DNA of 64,000 bases from Rusavskia elegans (lineage: Eukaryota > Ascomycota > Lecanoromycetes > Teloschistales > Teloschistaceae), in NCBI GenBank assembly GCA_011316305.1, contig SAUG01000180.1:1-64000 (forward strand). Direction: 5' to 3'. Of the stretch, positions 59,366 to 64,000 are shown piece by piece. The notes beneath the pieces are model-generated. The model saw only the letters and a program-made list of their open reading frames with translations. It was not told where the DNA came from and did no database searches. Within the stretch, counting starts at the first letter, position 1. The number at the start of each line of letters is the position of its first letter. Both the position numbers and the translations under genes were made by a program.

Positions 59366-59641
59366 TTAACGCATGAAACAATTCCCCCATGGCTCGTTTT
59401 CTCCGTATATAGATGAGGAATGGGACTTCCAATGCTTCATCCAGTTGTCCGTGTGGAGTATATTCCAGCAAGTGGAATCAAGGATTTTGAGCTGTCTGTC
59501 TTGGGGATCCGGTAGATTATAATATCTCGACATTGGGCTTCCGTGTAAGGGGGAAGTGAGTATCTTTTATATTACTGGCGCAGCTGTGCAGCTGGCAAGC
59601 AGGAGACCGATAACTTCAAGGACGAAGAGGCTATATTACAT
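59366..59641 (-). pseudogene. Small secreted-protein relic, paralog 2
   Basis: ATG at 59641 is followed directly by TAA (CAA changed by one C-to-T), then YSLFVLEVIGLLLASCTAAP (signal-peptide-like), a TAA, SPLHGSPMSRYYNLPDPQ, LDSTCWNILHTDNWMKHW and NEPWGNCFMR before the stop TAA at 59366. The match to 58506-58860 covers the whole length, so this is a tandem duplication. Without the stops the product would be roughly 90 residues with two cysteines after the signal peptide. A short intron starting GTAATA could alternatively remove the second stop. Confidence 0.5.
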
Positions 59642-59976
59642 ATTCGAGCTTAGCTGATGGATTCTTCGAGGACCCGATTTGACATCTCTCCGTCTGAGGA
59701 ATTTTTGAGCTCTTTACTGAATATGCGTCAGTCCTTCGGTACCTGTGCAGACATGATAGATACGATGGCCACAATAAATGTCCGAGGCTCGTGGTGCATG
59801 AAGTGTCCATAGCATGATAGACGAGACGCCACCCCTACCACGATAACGTATCAAGGTATAGCATGCTTGCTTTATATTAATGATCCTGACGGGACCGTAT
59901 CATCTCCATTCGCCCGAAAACTTACGGGTCCACGCTTATAGTCTTTGTTACTGGGGCTATGTACGATTTTCTGTTC

Positions 59977-60352
59977 TCAGTACAAGTGTCTTGGTGCCAG
60001 CGATGTTCTGATGGGATCAGGGGTTGAATAAAGGGCGTTGATAGTCTCTGTCACGTCGTACCTTAGAATCGCAACGAGCTGCGGCATATTTTCTCCTATC
60101 CCTTCCTTCGGCTGCCAATCTATCCGGTCCGAAGGCTCCCGGTAAGCAGAAAAAGAATTTGATACTAAACCAATCATCTTACGAATTAGTAGGAAGGTGG
60201 ATTTGGCAAGCTGTCGAGGTACCGAATGCCACTCCACCAAGTCGAAGAGTTCGGTTAAGAACGTCAGAATGTTTCTGCTTACCGTAGGAGGGGCATTGGA
60301 ATCGGCGGAGACCGTCTTTAGCAGGCGGGGGTATACTAACTGATGTCATCTT
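59977..60352 (-). CDS. Possible two-exon gene, unidentified
   Basis: The minus-strand ATG near 60345 opens MTSVSIPPPAKDGLRRFQCP followed by SYG and a donor GTAAGC. A second open stretch, VEWHSVPRQLAKSTFLLI to the stop at 59977, may be exon 2, but the acceptor is uncertain. FQCP resembles the start of a C2H2 finger in fungal proteins; the second Cys is not seen. Speculative. Confidence 0.25.
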
Positions 60353-61093
60353 GAGCCTGCTGAGTTAGAGAGGGTCCAGAGTCAGTAGCTGTTCTTCATT
60401 GCAAGAGGAAGCGACATCAACCTCGGATACATACTGTGTTATTGGGAGTTATCGAATACTGGGCCCAAATCTCCCTTTGCGTGAAATTTTACAAAGACGA
60501 ATGTTAGATATACCGATATTTAATTAATAACGTTCAATATGTTCGATTCCTTACTTCGATCTTTCCAGAATCTACAAATGTGATAACGTATACAACCGAT
60601 GGCGTTAATAGAAGTTGTCGCTGTAGGCTTTGGATGACCTCGAAGGGAAGAAGTAACTATCGCACTTCTGCACCCAAATCCATATCATACAAGTCTCTTA
60701 CTGGAATCCTAAAATGAAATTATACAACGAGCTTCAACATGATTGATGAACAGATTACCAAAAAGCTCCTGATGAGTCTTCGTATCCACCTCAGATCATC
60801 ATTTAATATTTCCCTACTTGCCTTCACGCTGACATGTGACTCGAAGTCAAAAGATGAATAAAGCGCTCAAGTATATCGCTCAAAAGCCTGTTTCTTCTTC
60901 CCCAGAGCAAAAACTACCTTTCAGTATCCTAATAAAACAACACTGCATAACTTCCTCCATCAGCACTACAACATTCCTCGCAGAACCCAGGGCACACAAA
61001 CAAACAGCGCACAACAAAACCGCAGATACTCCCGCCACAGCTCTCTCTTACTCTCACCTAAGCCCCGTCCCAAAAAATCACGACCGTATCGAA

Positions 61094-61255
61094 ATGTGTA
61101 TCTTCACAGTCCTGCACTATAACCTATGCGGGCACTCGGATTGCTTTCCCAACTATTGTATGGATCGCTGTTCCGGACGTGTTTGCAGCACTGTTTATCA
61201 GGATGAGTATTATGATGCTCCTTGCCAAAGATGTGCGCCATTGTTCGGTTTATGA
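61094..61255 (+). CDS. Short Cys-rich protein, paralog 1
   Basis: A 53-residue frame from ATG 61094: MCIFTVLHYNLCGHSDCFPN, YCMDRCSGRVCSTV, PCQRCAPLFGL. The MC..CGH start and paired cysteines are seen in many short fungal hypothetical proteins that probably bind metal. The open frame extends upstream without stops to 60836, but the upstream residues look non-coding. No signal peptide, so it is likely intracellular. A related frame lies 480 bp downstream. Confidence 0.45.
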   Translation: MCIFTVLHYNLCGHSDCFPNYCMDRCSGRVCSTVYQDEYYDAPCQRCAPLFGL

Positions 61256-61737
61256 GTGCAGGGAAGGAATGAAGGGAAAGAGAGGAGAGGACGGGGCTTT
61301 ATGACTGACAGCCAGGCAATTTGTTTTGGGGGTGGGGATTGGAGATGAGGGTTTGCGTGATTGTTTCTTCATGGCTGGACCGCAGTTAGTATGATAGCAG
61401 TAACTTCTGATGAGGATTTTTGCTGCAAGGAAGAAGTTTTGAAAACCTTAAATGGCTTATGCAGAAAATATCTGACTGATAAATCTTCGTATTTATCGAA
61501 AAGGACTATGTTCGACGCCCCTCCACTCGATAAATATAGTAAAGGCGGTGACTCAGCCCCTAAAGTAGTCATTAACTTTCTCAATATCGTACCAAAACCT
61601 TTCCTTTCACTTCAATGGTACAGCGTACGACTTACGAAACTCCGAGGCAAGATTCCATAACAGCAGCAAGAATCCACAAATCAAAGTACCACTAACTCCC
61701 GCAATGAAGCTTCCTCCAAAGCCAATCCCAACTCAAA
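61256..61737. other. Spacer between the two short Cys genes
   Basis: Contains the promoter of paralog 2 by position (a ccactaactcccgcaatgaag stretch just upstream, shortened here). No further feature recognised. Confidence 0.3.
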
Positions 61738-61947
61738 ATGTGCCAAATCACAACCGGAAACTACGAATACTACGGCCACGTGGAGAACTATGTTGAACAC
61801 TGTCTTGAGTATTTTACTTCGCAACCCTGCTACCAGATCGACAGAACAGAAGCCTCTAGGAATCTATGCGGCATAAGTTTTGAAGTTGCCACCATACATA
61901 AAGGGTATATGCTGAATTCCCTTTCCTTTGATTTGCGGTCGCAGTAG
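61738..61947 (+). CDS. Short Cys-containing protein, paralog 2
   Basis: A 69-residue frame: MCQITTGNYEYYGHVENYVE, HCLEYFTSQPCYQIDRTEAS, RNLCGISF. Its MC..x..GH beginning, later cysteine spacing and position suggest a diverged relative of the gene at 61094. Function unknown; no internal stop. The C-terminal 20 residues may be non-native. Confidence 0.4.
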   Translation: MCQITTGNYEYYGHVENYVEHCLEYFTSQPCYQIDRTEASRNLCGISFEVATIHKGYMLNSLSFDLRSQ

Positions 61948-62149
61948 ATGAAGCAGTACCTATGATTGGCTGGTCGATCCCGTATTTTCCTCAAGACTCA
62001 CGAGCAGGAGACCCAAAGGAAGGCCTGTCTCGTCGCAATCGGATTTGTTGGTTGATTGAAGATTGCGGAAACCGAAAAGATCGTCCTACATCTCCAGATG
62101 TTCGTCCAGCCATTCTTCATCATCGAAATCCTCACCGAGAATGGAAAAG

Positions 62150-62288
62150 CCTTCGGCCGACGAGTCTCTGCTTGTGAAGCTCTGAGTAGTGCGCGAACGG
62201 GTAAGAAAGAGAAGATCAAGGCGAAGACCTCATTTGGAAGCGCCAAGACATGCAGCACTGACGTGTTGGAAATGATTCCCATCAGCAA
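62150..62288 (-). pseudogene. F-box motif relic
   Basis: From ATG 62288 the minus strand reads MLMGIISNTSVLHV and then LALPNEVFALIFSFLPVRAL, followed by LRASQ, a close fit to an F-box (LPxEvlxxIFsxLpvxxLlxasq). Downstream the reading continues better in another frame (GFSILGEDFDDEEWLDEHLE followed by a stop), so a frameshift or short intron near 62150 and further decay are likely. F-box proteins recruit substrates to SCF ubiquitin ligases; no substrate domain is left. Confidence 0.4.
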
Positions 62289-62374
62289 AAGTCCGTAGGA
62301 GAAGCGGAGAGCATGGAAAAAGTGATATGAGGGTTGAGGAAGAAACGCAACGGTTGGAGTTAGAGACAGGGTCT

Positions 62375-62495
62375 CGATGATCAGCCTAGGGCTGTAGCAG
62401 AGTCAGCCCTAACTTCAGCTACACCTAGGGTTAGGGCTTTTTATACCCTAGGGCTGTGGCGGAGCTGCCCTAGCCCAATCCTAACACCGCAGGCA
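62375..62495. repeat. Snap-back sequence rich in CCTAGGGCTG
   Basis: cctagggctgtagcagag (62386-62403) and ccctagggctgtggcggag (62448-62466) are direct repeats, separated by agccctaac..cctagggttagggct, which pairs with them in inverted orientation. Could be a tiny foldback element; no target duplication recognised. Confidence 0.35.
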
Positions 62496-62534
62496 GGTAT
62501 CACAAGCATCCTCCGTACTGTTCAAGATCGGAAA

Positions 62535-64000
62535 TGAGAGCCTGTATGGCGGGATTATTATAAGAGAGTTATCTGAATTTCTCTAAAATAGTCGCTAAGA
62601 TTATATAATTTATCTATTTAGATATAATATCTATCCTATTAGGTTTAGCGTATTTTAGTAACGGCTATATTCTATATAATTTAGTAATTCTATAGATTTT
62701 ACTTTTCGTATATTTTAATTAATATAATTATATATCTATATCTAATCGTCCTATAGTTATAAGCCCGGCTACTATAAATTAAAGCGATATCTAGTAACTT
62801 TTACCGGTATATATTTATTACTTTAAAAAGAATTATTTATTTAAATAATAAGCGGAAGAAATCTTTACCGCGATATTTACTACTGATAGAAGGAAATTTT
62901 TACTATAGCTCTACTAGGAATAATTACGTAAAATAGTTAATTTACTAGAATATCTATTAAGCGATTAAAAGGAAAAATAATTTACTTTATAGTTATAAAC
63001 TGAAACTATATACTAGCGAATATAAAGGAAGATTTTATTACTAGATATTTTTTCTTTTAATATTATTCTAGCTCCTACCGAGTATTTAAATACCTTTTTA
63101 TATTATCGGTATAGCGTTTAAACGATCTATTATTCTAGTTTAAACTAAGGATTAGGACGAGTAGATTAAAATTATTAAAGCTAAAGTAGTTTAAATATAT
63201 ATTTAGAATTATATCGATTTCTCTTAATCTAATAAATTCTAATAAAGGTAAAAACTAACTTTTCCGGCGTATATTCCGCTAATAAAAATATCTCTAATAA
63301 CTATAATAACCTAGAAATAGATTAGCGTAGTATAAAAGGTTTATAAAAGTATTAAATAGCGCTATAAATAATCCTATAATAGATACGAGAAAGTATAGAA
63401 AGTAATCGCTAGTATAATTAACTATATTTATAAAAATATTATAGTAGTAAGCGTAGTATTCCTTAGATTTATTAAACTTTATTTATAGGACCTGCTATAA
63501 ATACTATAGTCTAGAATCGTACCTACCGATTTTGTTAGAATTATAGAAATAGAGCGATAGTATAAAAAGCTATCTATAGGCTTTATAAAAAACCAAAGTA
63601 TTAAAATATAGTTTAATAAATACTCGTAGATATATCTTTAAACTAAGTACGTTAGAGTTTTAGAAATTAAAGATACTAGAAAAGTATTAAAGGATTTCGT
63701 CTTTATTATCTATAATCTAGTTCCTTTACTTTTATAGAACTACGAGTTTAGACTAGACTTTATTACAGATTATACAGAATAGTATTATAAATTTATCGAA
63801 GAGTTCTATAACTACGTTCGCCTATATAACTTTAAAGTCTCTAATATTTATACTATATTTACTACTATAGAAGATAATAATAGTAATAATAATACGGATA
63901 AAGATAAAGGTAAAAGGAAAAGTAAAAGAAAAGACGGAAATCCTTTATTTAAAGATAATAATAAGCCGTTAAAATACGTCTAAAGCCTAAAGTATTTGTT
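62535..64000 (+). mobile_element. Copia family E, second copy, truncated by the window end
   Basis: Its 5' LTR 62535-62755 is 221 bp, starts tgagagcctgtatggcggg and aligns base for base with 49479-49699. Primer site (gttataagcccggcta) and gag follow and parallel 49700-50945 to the window end. Bases 62530-62534 (ggaaa) should be one half of its target duplication. It has the same orientation as the first E copy, so the 56.1-62.5 kb island is bracketed by direct repeats. Confidence 0.9.

Noticed and set aside
62402..62445. Telomere-like ttaggg within cctagggttagggct
   Set aside because: Only a single unit, embedded in a snap-back sequence in the middle of the contig; not a telomere tract.

Overview
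The window is nuclear DNA of a filamentous ascomycete (Pezizomycotina) whose genome is split into two compartments. Short genes with 50-75 bp introns, GT..AG borders and CTAAC-like branch sites sit in islands of normal composition. Between them lie long AT-rich blocks made of transposon debris. In these blocks the dinucleotides CA and TG have almost vanished while CG, TA and AA abound, which is the footprint of repeat-induced point mutation (RIP). ATG codons are therefore nearly absent, so ORF finders see almost nothing from about 2.65 to 34.9 kb although the stretch is packed with recognisable elements. The species cannot be named from sequence alone; LTR families are lettered B-F here for convenience.

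Layout. 1-2.65 kb: little-mutated DNA with one His-Me-finger (I-PpoI-like, zinc-binding-loop) endonuclease gene on the minus strand, two opposed partial copies of it, a local tandem duplication and a small repeat (G). 2.65-34.9 kb: nested RIP-mutated elements. The backbone is a Ty1/copia family (D): an old copy (copy 1) carries a second copy in its reverse transcriptase (copy 2, 12599-18739, target duplication atata), and its 3' LTR appears to be split by a third, opposite copy (copy 3, 21440-28320). Into these went solo LTRs of families B, C and F, a tRNA-like SINE, a Mutator-type miniature element, and copies of a ~0.95 kb element (S1) with a degenerate ORF that I cannot assign. 34.9-49.5 kb: gene island with an intact RlpA-like secreted protein, a three-exon DUF7708/STAND-like protein, a decayed AAA+ ATPase (DUF7025 type) and a decayed ankyrin gene. 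49479-56145: a complete copia element (family E, 221 bp LTRs, target duplication catcc) carrying an S1 insertion. 56.1-62.5 kb: second island with a secreted-protein relic, a broken M35-like metalloprotease, a tandem pair of small secreted-protein relics, two short Cys-containing genes and an F-box relic. 62535-64000: 5' part of another E element in the same orientation.

Biology. This is a transposon-dominated, gene-poor accessory-type region. The genes belong to expanded fungal families (secreted proteins, STAND-like proteins, ankyrin, AAA+), and most carry premature stops that C-to-T or G-to-A changes would explain. Either RIP leaked from the flanking repeats or the genes were themselves duplicated elsewhere. 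Only the RlpA-like gene, the DUF7708 gene and the two short Cys genes look intact. The sequence does not show them forming one pathway.
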